Shown piece by piece: positions 50,059 to 59,942 of a stretch of DNA of 64,000 nucleotides. The DNA is from Glaciimonas sp. CA11.2 (GTDB taxonomy: Bacteria; Pseudomonadota; Gammaproteobacteria; Burkholderiales; Burkholderiaceae_D). Location: assembly GCF_034314045.1 (NCBI RefSeq), contig NZ_JAVIWL010000001.1, forward strand, positions 5,022,001 through 5,086,000, read 5' to 3'. The translations under genes and the position numbers were made by a program. Under the pieces are notes generated by a model. The model had not been told where the DNA came from. It searched no databases and was given only the letters and a program-made list of their open reading frames with translations. Each line of letters begins with the position of its first letter. Within the stretch, counting starts at the first letter, position 1.

Positions 50059-51222
50059 TTAACTAAACAAACGCAAAGCGCGCGTGGAACCTGCTGGAAT
50101 TTCGGCACCGTCCATGTCGAGATAGAACGCATCCACCTGACCAGCGATTTCTGATAATTGCATGTCTGCCAGTGGCTGATTACTGTCATCCACCACCACA
50201 CCGCTTAAACGCGATGCGAGCGAGCGAGCGCAGGCGACCATCGCACCATAACCATCGCGTGACTGAGAAACGCGTGGAACGTCGAGTAAAAGTGTCAGAC
50301 GCGCCGTTGTTTCGCTGGTTGCGCTGGCATTTATCGACAGCGAGAACAACACCCCGCCATCGCCATCCGACATAATCAGACGACCTTCCGGGCGGGCATC
50401 AAAGCCTTGTCGGGTCAAAGCCGACATCAGCGTCGTTACTGCCCAAGGCGCCCCTTTGGACTGAATATTCACACCCAACTGAGCATCATGTTCAATCACG
50501 AATTGATGTAATGCGCGTGCGCCTTGCATCACTTCGGTCATATCAGGAATGTCCGGTTCAGCTCCAAGATCGTCGCATATCTGACGTAAACTTATTACCA
50601 ATTCAGAATATTCAATCTCGTTCAATGGGTTACTACGATTCGCCATCTGTACACCAGCCATCAACGATTTGTAGATGCCGCCATGTGCAATCGGCTCCCA
50701 TTCGCCATGACTATCTTCACCTATATAATTAACTGGTTTGTTGCCGACATAGCGCAAATTTTGGAGGACTGGCAAAATCTTATCGCCGCGCACCGGGGCT
50801 TCCAACGAAAGTGGAATCACGCAATCAATCAAGCCATCGACAGGTAATTCAATTTGCGGGGGAGCAACGGTCTTTACCATCACCGCCTCCAATCCTGCGA
50901 CTTCTTCCGCTGCAGACGGCGCGGTCATTTGGCCCTGCGGTTCAATTGCCAATTGCTCTGCAGTCAATTCAATATTATCTTGTGGAATATCGTATGGCAC
51001 CGATCCGTCGGGTGTGGCTTCTGGAGTAAACAATACGGGCTCATGTCGCTCTGATCGCTCAGACGGAGCCGCTGGCGGTGTCATCAAGACGTCGTCATGT
51101 GACGTGGAGAATGCCCGTTCAACACTTTTCTTGGCCTTATATTCTTGCCATTTATTATAAGAGACGACGCCAACAATAATGACACCGCCTATGACGAACA
51201 GACTGGTTTGTAGATCGGTCAT
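50059..51222 (-). CDS. zipA: ZipA-like cell division protein
   Basis: 387 aa from the ATG at 51222; a longer frame to 51282 has no support. Single N-terminal transmembrane segment (LFVIGGVIIVGVVSYNKW, about 7-24), then a charged and Pro-containing variable linker (about 25-150), and a C-terminal ZipA FtsZ-binding domain (about 230-370) with SKGAPWAVTTLMSALTRQGF and ARSLASRLSGVVVDDSNQPL. ZipA tethers FtsZ to the membrane at the division site. It follows smc on the same strand after a 636-bp gap; in related bacteria ligA usually follows zipA directly, but here it is 9 kb away. The family is typically divergent, so the name rests on architecture and neighbourhood. Confidence 0.85.
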   Translation of the reverse strand: MTDLQTSLFVIGGVIIVGVVSYNKWQEYKAKKSVERAFSTSHDDVLMTPPAAPSERSERHEPVLFTPEATPDGSVPYDIPQDNIELTAEQLAIEPQGQMTAPSAAEEVAGLEAVMVKTVAPPQIELPVDGLIDCVIPLSLEAPVRGDKILPVLQNLRYVGNKPVNYIGEDSHGEWEPIAHGGIYKSLMAGVQMANRSNPLNEIEYSELVISLRQICDDLGAEPDIPDMTEVMQGARALHQFVIEHDAQLGVNIQSKGAPWAVTTLMSALTRQGFDARPEGRLIMSDGDGGVLFSLSINASATSETTARLTLLLDVPRVSQSRDGYGAMVACARSLASRLSGVVVDDSNQPLADMQLSEIAGQVDAFYLDMDGAEIPAGSTRALRLFS

Positions 51223-51858
51223 GCTACTAAGGCCTCGAAAGCGAACATACTGGCAAATACAACGGTGCCGGAGTACGCGCAAATAACGGTTGAAATAGGG
51301 AGCTAGTCATGTCCACTGCCCGCAGTCTGGACAGTGATCCCAGGCGGCAATAAGTCTGCGGTAAATTCAGTGGCAGCATAAACTAACGAATAAGTTAATA
51401 GTAAATAAGTAATAAGTGGTTAGCAACGGGCGACCAAATTGTTATCGAAGTGGTCCAGATGAAGCAAACAATTCGAAATTAAACCTAAAAAGAGGCGATA
51501 AGAAATAAATCGTCTGCCATTGATCATCATCTTCAGCCAACCGATTTTGTCTTCATAAACCTAATTTTCACAATGAATTCGAATTTTGCAATAGTGCATC
51601 TACCAATGCATCTACCAATCCATCATTATCAATAAATGTAAGAATAACGCCTACTGTTATTGAATATATTTCATTAACTTTCTTAATTACCGCGGATTAA
51701 GTCGGTTATACAGCCGAAGTGACATGACCAATCCCCAAAAAGCCTTTGTCGGACACAAGAATTCAGCTAGTGTTCCCAAAAAGTCATCATTTCGGTATTC
51801 TTCATAATGACGGCATAATCACGCGATAACAAATGAAAGACAACATTTCCATTCATCA
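51223..51858. other. smc-zipA intergenic stretch
   Basis: 636 bp, unusually long for two genes that are often adjacent. It contains a hairpin TGTCCACTG / CAG-TC-TGGACA (51310-51333) just upstream of zipA and a 12-bp tandem repeat TGCATCTACCAA (51595-51606, 51607-51618). No coding sequence was recognised. The zipA promoter should be here. Confidence 0.4.
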
Positions 51859-54800
51859 TCAAGCTACAGTCGCAAAGCTTCTGGCGGACTCCATATCCAC
51901 CGCCACAATGCGCGAAACGCCCTGTTCTTGCATCGTTACGCCAATCAATTGATTCGCCATCTCCATCGCAATTTTGTTATGAGAGATGAACAAAAACTGC
52001 GTATGTTCAGACATGCGCTTCACCATATTGCAGAAGCGCTCAGTATTGGCGTCATCCAACGGCGCATCAACTTCGTCTAGTAAACAAAATGGTGCCGGAT
52101 TCAGTTGGAACATTGAGAACACCAGCGCTGTCGCTGTCAGCGCTTTTTCACCGCCCGACAACAGATGGATCGTGGCGTTCTTCTTGCCCGGCGGTTGTGC
52201 CATCACTTGTACGCCGGAATCAAGAATCTCGTCGCCGGTCATAATCAGCTTAGCCTGGCCGCCGCCAAACAAGATCGGGAACAGTTCAGCAAAGTGGCCA
52301 TTTACCCGATCAAACGTATCCTGCAACAATTCACGTGTTTCAATATCGATCTTGTGAATCGCATCTTGTAGTGTGTTGATCGCTTCGGTCAGGTCAGCAT
52401 TTTGCGCATCGAGAAAATTCTTACGCTCGGAAGCCTGCGCCAACTCATCCAAGGCCGCCAGATTAACGGCACCCAATCCAGCTATCGCATTCGTCAGCCG
52501 GGTGACTTCACCTTGCAAATAAGACGGACGCAAATCGTCATGCAACTTTTCGCTCAATGCGACTTCATCTGCGCCAAACTCGACCAGTTGCTGTGCATAT
52601 TGCTCTTGGCTCAAACGTGCAGCCTGTTCCTTCAACTGTACTTCCATAATGCGGTCCCGCTGTGGTTGCAAGCTGCGTTCCGCCTGTGTCCGCGTGTCTT
52701 CGTGCTGCCGCAAGTTTTGCGATACCTGATCCAACTCGTGCCGTGCATCGGCCAAGGCACGTTCCTGATCCGTGCGCTTGTCCAGCAAGTCTTGCAAACC
52801 GGTTTGCGCGGCCTGATCGTCCAGACTCTCTAACTCCAGATGGCCTTGCTGCATATTCGCAAACAACTGCGCCGCTTGTTCCAGTGCAGTAGAAATACTG
52901 CGCTTTAATTCTTCGATTTTGTTGCGATGTGACTTTTCAGCGTATTCAGTTTCCTGCGCGCTGCGTTCCAGTTCGCGCAGGCGTTGGCGGGCATCGTTGA
53001 GTTGTTGCTCTTTATTAAGATAGTCGGTTTGGCCATCCTCATGCTTTTCCTGCAACTCGCCCAACTCAGCATCGAGTTGTTCAAACTTCGCCTCAGATTC
53101 CATCTTAATTTGCTGTTGCTCGTTTTCCTGAGCGGCAATTTCGGCCAGATCGGTCGCGATTTGTGAACTGCGCTGATTGAATCGTTCTTGCAATTCGGAG
53201 AGTTTCATCACGTCAATCTGCAAGCTATGCACCGCTTGCGTGAGAGCGTTATGACGAAGGCGCAACTCTTGTAGACGTTGCGTCGCTTGCGTTAACGCCG
53301 CCTCAGCGCGTACCGAGCGCGAGCGCGCTTCGTCGGCCAGCATTTGCTGCGCCCGCAATTGTTTGGTGATGTTTTCAATCTCTTGCTGGCGCGCCAACAT
53401 TCCGTCCTGCTCCGAATCGGAAGCATAGAACCGCACGCTGGTTTTACTAATCACGTGCCCTTGGCGGGTCACAAAACAAGCGCCTACCGGCAATTTGCTA
53501 CGTTCGGCAAACGCCGTTACGGTGTCGTCTGCCACAAATACGTTGTGCAACCAATCTTGCATTAATGCGCGCAAGCCCGGATCGTTGAGCTGCATCAAAT
53601 TCAGGAAGGGCTTAAAACCGGCTGGAACGGGGACGCTGCTTTCTGATGCTATCCCGCTAGGCGTGAATAATGCGAGTTTCCCTGGAGGCGCATCGTTAAA
53701 AAAGCCTTTGGCCCAGTCCAGATTCGACATTTCCAGGGCAGATGTACGCTCGCGCAAAACCGATTCGAGTGCAGTTTCCCAGCCTTGATCGATGTGCAGC
53801 TTTTGCCATAGACGTGGCAACTCGGCAAGCTCATGCTTTTGCAACCATGGCTGCACCTTGCCCTGACTCTGCACGCTTTCCTGCAATTGCTTTAGAGCCG
53901 TCAGACGGGCTTCTAATTGCGCATTGTTTGCAGTTTCGGTATTCACCTGCTGCTGTGCGGTGCGCCGCTCTTCTTCAAGACGCGGTTGTTGCTCTTGCGC
54001 CTCTTCCAGCTGCATGCTGACCTCTTCCAGCCCAGCCTGCTTTTCTTCGAGCTGCATTTTGAGGTTGGTCAAATGCGTGGTGTCTGGCAAGTTCAGTCCA
54101 CTTTTTTCCTGCGACAAGCGCTCGCGGCGACCGGTCAGGCCATTCAAAATATTCGAGGCGTTACGCTGATGCGTTGATTCCAGCTCGATTTGCTGCTGGA
54201 ATTGCATGATTTTGGCGCGTGACTCTGTAGTTTTGAGTTGCGCCTCACGCCATAATTGTTCCAGTGCCGGCACGTGATCACTATGCTGTTGCGCGGTAAC
54301 TTGCGATTGCTCTACGCGGGCGGCCAACTCTTCAAGGTGAATCTCTGCTTCCGACAAATCATCCTGGTGCTGCGTGCTTTGGCGTTGCCATTGGTCGCGC
54401 TGCGCGGTCAATGAATTGAGTTGCGACTGAAGGCGATTGCGCGATTCGATAACAAATTTGATTTGCGCTTCCAGACTGCCGATTTCAGAATTGGTCTGAT
54501 ACAAATGGCCCTGCGCCTGATGCATGCGGTCACCCGCTGCATAGTGCGATTGCCGCATATGCTCAAGTTCTGTTTCAACATGCCGCAATTTGGCAGTTTG
54601 CTCTTCTAAATCTGTCTGCGCTTTTTCGATCTCGCGGAAAAATTTTTCTTGCTCGGCTTTGGCTTCGTTCTTGCGCAATAACCACAACAATTTTTGTTTT
54701 TCTTCCTGATCACCTTGCAATGCATGGAATTTATGCGCAACAGCCGCTTGCGCCTCTAATTTTTCGAGGTTACTGTTCAACTCCCGCAGAATATCTTCCA

Positions 54801-55380
54801 CGCGCAAAAGATTGTCGCGGGTGTCGTTCAGCCGATTTTCAGTTTCACGGCGGCGCTCCTTATATTTAGACACGCCCGCGGCTTCTTCCAGGAAAATCCG
54901 TAATTCTTCAGGCCGCGCTTCAATAATGCGGGAAATCATCCCTTGTCCAATAATCGCGTAGGCGCGTGGTCCCAAACCCGTACCCATGAAAATATCCTGG
55001 ATATCGCGACGTCGAACTGATTGATTATTGATGTAATAAGTAGACGTTCCGTCGCGCGTCAGCGTACGCTTAACCGCAATTTCAGCATATTGGCCCCATT
55101 GTCCGCTGGCTTTGCCCATCCCGTTATCAAAAACGAGCTCCACAGACGAGCGACCCGCAGGCTTACGATGTGACGAGCCATTAAAAATGACGTCCTGCAT
55201 CGACTCACCGCGCAACTCGGAAGCTTTGGATTCACCCAAAACCCAGCGCACGGCATCAATAATATTGGATTTTCCGCAACCATTCGGACCGACTACACCG
55301 ACCAGTTGGCCAGGAACCTGAAAATTGGTTGGATCAACGAAAGACTTGAATCCCGCTAATTTAATGGAAGTTAGACGCAC
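51859..55380 (-). CDS. smc: Chromosome segregation protein SMC
   Basis: 1173 aa from the GTG at 55380, which gives the conserved start (M)RLTSIKLAGFKSFVDPTNF; the upstream extension to 55431 is not conserved. Walker A GPNGCGKSN is at 31-39. Long coiled-coil arms (about 170-490 and 660-1000) rich in Glu/Gln/Arg flank the hinge domain (about 510-640, with VLRERTSALEMSNLDWAKGF and the glycine-containing turn around PVPAGFKPFL). At the C-terminus come the signature HLLSGGEKALTATALVFSMF and Walker B PFCLLDEVDAPLDDANTERF. SMC condenses and resolves chromosomes with ScpA/ScpB. All ATPase motifs are intact. Confidence 0.97.
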   Translation of the reverse strand: MRLTSIKLAGFKSFVDPTNFQVPGQLVGVVGPNGCGKSNIIDAVRWVLGESKASELRGESMQDVIFNGSSHRKPAGRSSVELVFDNGMGKASGQWGQYAEIAVKRTLTRDGTSTYYINNQSVRRRDIQDIFMGTGLGPRAYAIIGQGMISRIIEARPEELRIFLEEAAGVSKYKERRRETENRLNDTRDNLLRVEDILRELNSNLEKLEAQAAVAHKFHALQGDQEEKQKLLWLLRKNEAKAEQEKFFREIEKAQTDLEEQTAKLRHVETELEHMRQSHYAAGDRMHQAQGHLYQTNSEIGSLEAQIKFVIESRNRLQSQLNSLTAQRDQWQRQSTQHQDDLSEAEIHLEELAARVEQSQVTAQQHSDHVPALEQLWREAQLKTTESRAKIMQFQQQIELESTHQRNASNILNGLTGRRERLSQEKSGLNLPDTTHLTNLKMQLEEKQAGLEEVSMQLEEAQEQQPRLEEERRTAQQQVNTETANNAQLEARLTALKQLQESVQSQGKVQPWLQKHELAELPRLWQKLHIDQGWETALESVLRERTSALEMSNLDWAKGFFNDAPPGKLALFTPSGIASESSVPVPAGFKPFLNLMQLNDPGLRALMQDWLHNVFVADDTVTAFAERSKLPVGACFVTRQGHVISKTSVRFYASDSEQDGMLARQQEIENITKQLRAQQMLADEARSRSVRAEAALTQATQRLQELRLRHNALTQAVHSLQIDVMKLSELQERFNQRSSQIATDLAEIAAQENEQQQIKMESEAKFEQLDAELGELQEKHEDGQTDYLNKEQQLNDARQRLRELERSAQETEYAEKSHRNKIEELKRSISTALEQAAQLFANMQQGHLELESLDDQAAQTGLQDLLDKRTDQERALADARHELDQVSQNLRQHEDTRTQAERSLQPQRDRIMEVQLKEQAARLSQEQYAQQLVEFGADEVALSEKLHDDLRPSYLQGEVTRLTNAIAGLGAVNLAALDELAQASERKNFLDAQNADLTEAINTLQDAIHKIDIETRELLQDTFDRVNGHFAELFPILFGGGQAKLIMTGDEILDSGVQVMAQPPGKKNATIHLLSGGEKALTATALVFSMFQLNPAPFCLLDEVDAPLDDANTERFCNMVKRMSEHTQFLFISHNKIAMEMANQLIGVTMQEQGVSRIVAVDMESARSFATVA

Positions 55381-55806
55381 GTTATTGACTATTCTTATCA
55401 AAGTCGGCGAATACAGCGCCGCCGCATTCAAAATGCATAAAAGCGAGAAAAATCTCGCAAAGGATCAGCATCATAACATTCGACGTGACCTCCGTTGACG
55501 CGGAAAAGGTCAAAAATAGTGATAACCCATACAATCGTAAAGAGGCAATAGTTGGAGGGTGACTCTAACGTAGTAAAAACGTGTCTTCCACACCGCCTTA
55601 AATCATTTTATTTAATAGCCATTAAGGAACAAAGTACGCTCAAGATTGCACCAAAGAAAATATTTCTTCAAGTTTATAAGCAGTACTCCACACACTACCC
55701 CCGCTTATTTGCCTCTGTGTATTTAGTTCTGTGTATTTACTTCTGTATATAATGCGAAATACGCTTTTTTGCCTTACGAATCCTTTTTCTGCCATTTAAA
55801 ATCTCC
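55381..55806. promoter_or_regulatory. Divergent smc/dapC intergenic region
   Basis: 426 bp. Near dapC there are three imperfect 14-bp repeats TCTGTGTATTTA (starting 55714, 55728, 55742); the third overlaps a TATAAT (55748-55753), a plausible -10 box for dapC about 54 bp before its GTG. Near smc there is a small hairpin GCGAGA / TCTCGC (55443-55458). No gene seen. Confidence 0.45.
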
Positions 55807-57018
55807 GTGAATCCACTACTAGACCAGTTGCAGCCTTATCCATTTGAAAAACTGCGGATGCTCTTTTCCGACGTCACCCCAAATACAGCCTATAAACCGA
55901 TCAGCCTCGGGATCGGTGAGCCTAAGCATCCGACGCCAGCTTTTATACGGCAAGCGCTAGCAGACAATCTGGACGGTCTCGCCAGTTATCCGAGCACAGC
56001 CGGAAGCGAAGCCCTACGGAAATCAATCGCAGGATGGTTAGAACGCCGCTATAACTTGCCCGCGCTCAACGCTACTACGCAAATCCTCCCAGTTAGCGGC
56101 TCTCGAGAAGCCTTGTTCGCCTTGGCACAAACCGTAGTGGACCCCTCTGATCGTGATGCATTGGTCATGTGCCCCAATCCGTTTTATCAAATTTACGAAG
56201 GCGCAGCGTATTTGTCGGGCGCGCAACCGTATTTTGTTAATTCAGACGCAAATCGCAACTTTGCGCCGGATTACAGCAACGTGCCGGAAAATGTCTGGGC
56301 GCGCGTTAAACTCCTTTATTTGTGTTCGCCGGGTAATCCAACAGGTGCGGTACTGACTCTGGACGACTGGAAAGAACTGTTTGCGCTCTCAGATCGTTAT
56401 GGATTTATCATCGCCGCCGACGAGTGTTACTCAGAAATATATTTCAAACCGGAAGCGCCACTCGGCAGCCTGGAAGCAGCACATCGTTTAGGACGCGATG
56501 GCTACCCGCGCCTGATCACGTTCTCCAGCTTATCCAAACGCTCCAATGTACCGGGCATGCGCTCGGGCTTTGTCGCTGGTGACGCTTCTATTTTGAAAAA
56601 GTTTTTGCTCTATCGCACCTATCACGGTGCTGCGATGAGCCCTTCGGTGCAATCAGCATCAATAGCAGCCTGGAACGACGAAACCCATGTTGCAGAAAAT
56701 CGTGCAAAATACATCACCAAATTTCAGCAAGTGACACCATTGTTGCAAGAGGTATTGGACGTATCGCTCCCTGACGCGGGATTTTACTTATGGGCTAAAG
56801 TCGATAAATGCACTACGCTTTCAGATGTCGACTTCGCCAAGTGCCTGTATGCCGAATATAATGTCACGGTCTTACCGGGAAGCTATCTTGCCCGTGATGC
56901 ACATGGCATCAATCCAGGTCAACAGCGTATTCGAATGGCACTGGTCGCAGAAGTCGACGAATGCCTTGAGGCGGCACATCGCATTGTTAAATTCGTTCAC
57001 GGTTTACAAAACCAATAA
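55807..57018 (+). CDS. dapC: Succinyldiaminopimelate transaminase
   Basis: 403 aa, beginning at GTG 55807. PLP-dependent fold type I aminotransferase that converts N-succinyl-2-amino-6-ketopimelate to N-succinyl-LL-DAP in the lysine/peptidoglycan precursor pathway. Seen: YKPISLGIGEPKHPTP near the start, LYLCSPGNPTGAVLT, the ADECYSEIYF segment (Asp and Tyr that hold PLP) and the Schiff-base lysine in FSSLSKRSNVPGMRSGF. RIRMALVAEVDECLEAA carries the substrate-binding Arg. The dapD and dapE genes follow, which supports DapC over a general aminotransferase. Confidence 0.94.
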   Translation: MNPLLDQLQPYPFEKLRMLFSDVTPNTAYKPISLGIGEPKHPTPAFIRQALADNLDGLASYPSTAGSEALRKSIAGWLERRYNLPALNATTQILPVSGSREALFALAQTVVDPSDRDALVMCPNPFYQIYEGAAYLSGAQPYFVNSDANRNFAPDYSNVPENVWARVKLLYLCSPGNPTGAVLTLDDWKELFALSDRYGFIIAADECYSEIYFKPEAPLGSLEAAHRLGRDGYPRLITFSSLSKRSNVPGMRSGFVAGDASILKKFLLYRTYHGAAMSPSVQSASIAAWNDETHVAENRAKYITKFQQVTPLLQEVLDVSLPDAGFYLWAKVDKCTTLSDVDFAKCLYAEYNVTVLPGSYLARDAHGINPGQQRIRMALVAEVDECLEAAHRIVKFVHGLQNQ

Positions 57019-57173
57019 ACGTACCAAATTTGTTCACCACTGGTAGTGACTGTCGATAACGACTAATAAGTACAATCATCAATAGTAGTAGTCAATAGTC
57101 ACCCGCGGCGTCTGAGCGCTTTTCACACACATCGTGTTTAATAACATTTTTTTAACTTTTAACTGACAAAATC

Positions 57174-58001
57174 ATGACTCAATCTCTAGAACAATTTATT
57201 GACCAAGCCTGGGAACAGCGCACTGAATTCTCACCTAAAACGGCCCCTTCCGACCTGCGCGCAGCGGTCGCCAAAGTGATCGCCGAGTTAAATCAAGGTA
57301 CCTTGCGCGTCGCTGAAAAAATCGACGGCAACTGGATTGTTAATCAGTGGATCAAAAAGGCCGTGCTGTTGTCATTCCGCCTGGAAGACAACATGCCGAT
57401 GCCTGCAGGTGAAAATATGCAATTCTATGACAAGGTTCCGACCAAATTTGCGAACTACACAGCGGATGATTTCGCCAAAGGCGGTTTCCGCGTGGTGCCA
57501 CCGGCGGTCGCACGTCACGGTAGCTTCATCGGCAAAAACGTCGTTCTGATGCCTTCTTTTGTCAACATCGGCGCATATGTCGACGAAGGCACGATGGTTG
57601 ATGCTTGGGCAACGGTTGGCTCTTGCGCCCAAATTGGTAAAAACGTCCACCTGTCCGGCGGCGTTGGTATTGGTGGTGTTCTGGAGCCTATGCAAGCCAA
57701 TCCGACCATTATTGAAGACAATTGCTTCATCGGTGCGCGATCGGAAATCGTCGAAGGCGTCGTAGTTGAAGAAAACTCAGTCATTTCGATGGGCGTCTAT
57801 ATCGGTCAATCAACCAAAATTTATGACCGCGCAACGGGCGAAGTAACTTACGGCCGCATTCCGTCGGGCTCAGTCGTCGTTTCTGGCAACCTGCCATCCG
57901 CCGATGGCAAATACAGTCTGTATTGCGCTGTTATCGTTAAACGTGTGGATGCAAAAACACGTGCAAAAACAGCTATTAACGAACTACTACGCGACGCTTA
58001 A
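57174..58001 (+). CDS. dapD: 2,3,4,5-tetrahydropyridine-2,6-dicarboxylate N-succinyltransferase
   Basis: 275 aa. Transfers succinyl from succinyl-CoA to tetrahydrodipicolinate, committing it to the succinylase route of DAP synthesis. N-terminal helical domain ([17 protein letters not shown]) and a left-handed beta-helix of hexapeptide repeats (about 110-240): [40 protein letters not shown] and [15 protein letters not shown]. The C-terminal [16 protein letters not shown] is typical. It lies 155 bp after dapC and is followed by a terminator, so pilU downstream is probably transcribed separately. Confidence 0.98.
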   Translation: MTQSLEQFIDQAWEQRTEFSPKTAPSDLRAAVAKVIAELNQGTLRVAEKIDGNWIVNQWIKKAVLLSFRLEDNMPMPAGENMQFYDKVPTKFANYTADDFAKGGFRVVPPAVARHGSFIGKNVVLMPSFVNIGAYVDEGTMVDAWATVGSCAQIGKNVHLSGGVGIGGVLEPMQANPTIIEDNCFIGARSEIVEGVVVEENSVISMGVYIGQSTKIYDRATGEVTYGRIPSGSVVVSGNLPSADGKYSLYCAVIVKRVDAKTRAKTAINELLRDA

Positions 58002-58026
58002 TAAGTAACGCAAAATAAATAAGCCT

Positions 58027-58063
58027 CGGAACCAACGTGTGCACTGGTTCCGTTTCTTATTTT
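58027..58063 (+). terminator. Rho-independent terminator after dapD
   Basis: Perfect 8-bp stem CGGAACCA (58027-58034) / TGGTTCCG (58045-58052) with a 10-nt loop, followed by TTTCTTATTTT. It begins 25 bp after the dapD stop codon. Confidence 0.8.
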
Positions 58064-58170
58064 AAATATAAATTTACCACTTAGTTTTGTTGATATTTTT
58101 TGCTTATTTCGTGATTATTCAATCCAGACCGAACGCCATAAAGCAAAATTGAAACTAAAGTGACTTGTTT

Positions 58171-58282
58171 AGGACTTACTCAAAATTGTCCCAGCAACGG
58201 GCTTGCCAACTCTGTCGATGCAGACAGTAGCGACTTTGGCTAGGAACGCACAAAGCCGCTGGGGCGATTTTGCGTAAGTCCT
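58171..58282. mobile_element. 112-bp palindromic MITE-like element
   Basis: Terminal inverted repeats of 25 bp with 22 matches: left end AGGACTTACTCAAAATTGTC plus CCAGC (58171-58195), right end the complement of AGGACTTACGCAAAATCGCC plus CCAGC (58258-58282). The middle also tends to fold (CTGTC-GATGCA-GACAG). No transposase inside. Size, terminal repeats and intergenic position fit a miniature inverted-repeat transposable element; no clear target-site duplication was seen. Confidence 0.65.
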
Positions 58283-58307
58283 GACACCTATTTTTTGAGG
58301 AACCCTT

Positions 58308-59459
58308 ATGGCAATGGATCGCTTGTTCCGTCTGATGCAGGAAAAAGAAGCATCGGATATGTTCCTGACCATCAACTCGGCAATCCACCTTAAGATTAAA
58401 GGTCAGTTGGTACCGATCAATCAGCAAAAAATGGATAAGGCAACCATTCTTCTGCTATTGAACGAAGTTGTGCCGGTCGCGCGGTTGCAAGAGCTGGAAC
58501 GCGATAAAGAACTGAATATGGGTTTACACATCAGCGGAATCGGTAGTTTCCGACTGTCGGTATTCAAGCAACGCGGCAATATCTCCGCAGTTATTCGTTA
58601 TGTTCCATTCGACATTCCGGCGTTTGAAAGTCTTGGCTTACCCCCCGTTCTGATGGAACTAATCAACCGCAAACGCGGTTTGCTCCTTGTCGTTGGTGCC
58701 TGCGGCTCAGGCAAATCGACGACAATTGCATCAATGCTGGACTATCGCAATAAAACCCAGGCCGGTCACATTCTGACGCTCGAAGATCCGATTGAATTTT
58801 TATTCAAGAATGAGCGCTCGATCGTCAATCAACGTGAGCTCGGAATTGATACCGACAATCTCGACGTTGCACTCAAAAACGCTTTACGGCAGGCCCCCGA
58901 TTGTATTTTGATCGGAGAAATCCGCGACAGAGAAACGATGTCAGCGGCACTTGCCTATGCCCAATCAGGCCACTTGGTGGTGTCAACGTTGCATGCAAAT
59001 AATAGTTACCGCGCTTTAAATCGGATGATCGGCTTTTTCCCTCTGGAAAATCGTGCAACCTTGCTTGAAGATCTGGCATCAACATTAACTGCCATCGTGT
59101 CGCAACGGCTGGTCAACACAACAGACGATAAACGTACGCCAGCGGTTGAGATTATGCTCAACACCAGGCATATATCTGAGCTAATGGAAGATGGAAAAAT
59201 CGGTCAGATTAAAGATGCCATGGAAAAAAGTATGGCGCCAGGCTCACAGACCTTTGAGCAAGCACTGATGCGATTGATCGAAGAAGGTATCATTACGCAA
59301 GAAGAAGCACTTTCTCAAGCCGATTCCCCTAGCAATTTATACTGGCTCATCAGCAACGCCAGTGACAATGGCGCTGCGTCCAAAAAAACAAACACCGTAC
59401 CACCTTCTCCAGATAAAGGCGAAGGCCCGACCTACACTGAGTTTACGCTTGATTTATAG
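58308..59459 (+). CDS. pilU: Type IV pilus retraction ATPase, PilU type
   Basis: 383 aa. Hexameric cytoplasmic ATPase of twitching motility. N-terminal PAS-like half (MDRLFRLMQEKEASDMFLTI), Walker A VVGACGSGKST (130-138 for the G-x-x-x-x-GKST core), Asp box TLEDPIEFLF, Walker B CILIGEIRDRETM and His box HLVVSTLHAN. The length and C-terminal tail beyond residue 350 (ending YTEFTLDL) favour PilU over PilT. It is not beside other pilus genes but between dapD and yffB, a placement seen in other Burkholderiales. Ribosome binding site GAGGAA lies six bases before the ATG. A MITE-like element sits just upstream. Confidence 0.9.
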   Translation: MAMDRLFRLMQEKEASDMFLTINSAIHLKIKGQLVPINQQKMDKATILLLLNEVVPVARLQELERDKELNMGLHISGIGSFRLSVFKQRGNISAVIRYVPFDIPAFESLGLPPVLMELINRKRGLLLVVGACGSGKSTTIASMLDYRNKTQAGHILTLEDPIEFLFKNERSIVNQRELGIDTDNLDVALKNALRQAPDCILIGEIRDRETMSAALAYAQSGHLVVSTLHANNSYRALNRMIGFFPLENRATLLEDLASTLTAIVSQRLVNTTDDKRTPAVEIMLNTRHISELMEDGKIGQIKDAMEKSMAPGSQTFEQALMRLIEEGIITQEEALSQADSPSNLYWLISNASDNGAASKKTNTVPPSPDKGEGPTYTEFTLDL

Positions 59460-59586
59460 CAATCTTTAAAGGTTTAGCAGCGGAGCCGATATATATCGCC
59501 TTATAGCCAGCTCCGTGCGCAGCTAAAGCGCACGTTGCTTCGATTTATACTCATCGTCCATATCACTCAAAAGAATGTAACCTCGC

Positions 59587-59940
59587 ATGGCAATTACCCT
59601 TTATGGCATCCCGAATTGCGACACAGTTAAAAAAGCCCGCACCTGGCTTGAAGATCAAGAGATCGCCTACACGTTTCATAATTTTAAAAAAGATGGCGTC
59701 AGCGTCGCCCTGATCAACACATGGCTCGCCGATATCCCCTGGGACGTGCTGGTGAATCGCAAAGGCACAATCTGGCGCAATCTATCTGACCAGCGCCGCG
59801 CCAGCATTACCGACAGTATCAGTGCGACGCCTTTGATGATGGAGTTCCCTTCCGTTATCAAGCGGCCGGTATTATTTACTGGCAAAAACACCTACGTCGG
59901 CTTTTCCGACGCGCTTTATCAACAGATTTTTAATCAATAA
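59587..59940 (+). CDS. ArsC/Spx family protein, YffB type
   Basis: 117 aa, thioredoxin-like ArsC fold. [20 protein letters not shown] carries the N-terminal Cys (C11) and is followed by [29 protein letters not shown] is the C-terminal family segment. YffB proteins resemble glutathione-dependent arsenate reductases, but no arsenic function is established for them; the Cys pattern differs from true ArsC. Gene order yffB-dapE also occurs in E. coli, with dapE here starting 2 bp after the stop codon, so they are cotranscribed. Confidence 0.9.
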   Translation: MAITLYGIPNCDTVKKARTWLEDQEIAYTFHNFKKDGVSVALINTWLADIPWDVLVNRKGTIWRNLSDQRRASITDSISATPLMMEFPSVIKRPVLFTGKNTYVGFSDALYQQIFNQ

Positions 59941-59942
59941 CT

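Larger units (their letters stand above)
58002..58307. other. dapD-pilU intergenic region
   Basis: 306 bp containing the dapD terminator and a 112-bp MITE-like element (both listed). The element ends 25 bp before the pilU start, so it may carry or displace the pilU promoter. Confidence 0.5.

Noticed and set aside
53495..54177. Overlapping plus-strand frames opposite smc
   Set aside because: Shadows of the Glu/Gln-rich coiled-coil coding sequence; smc is intact across the region.
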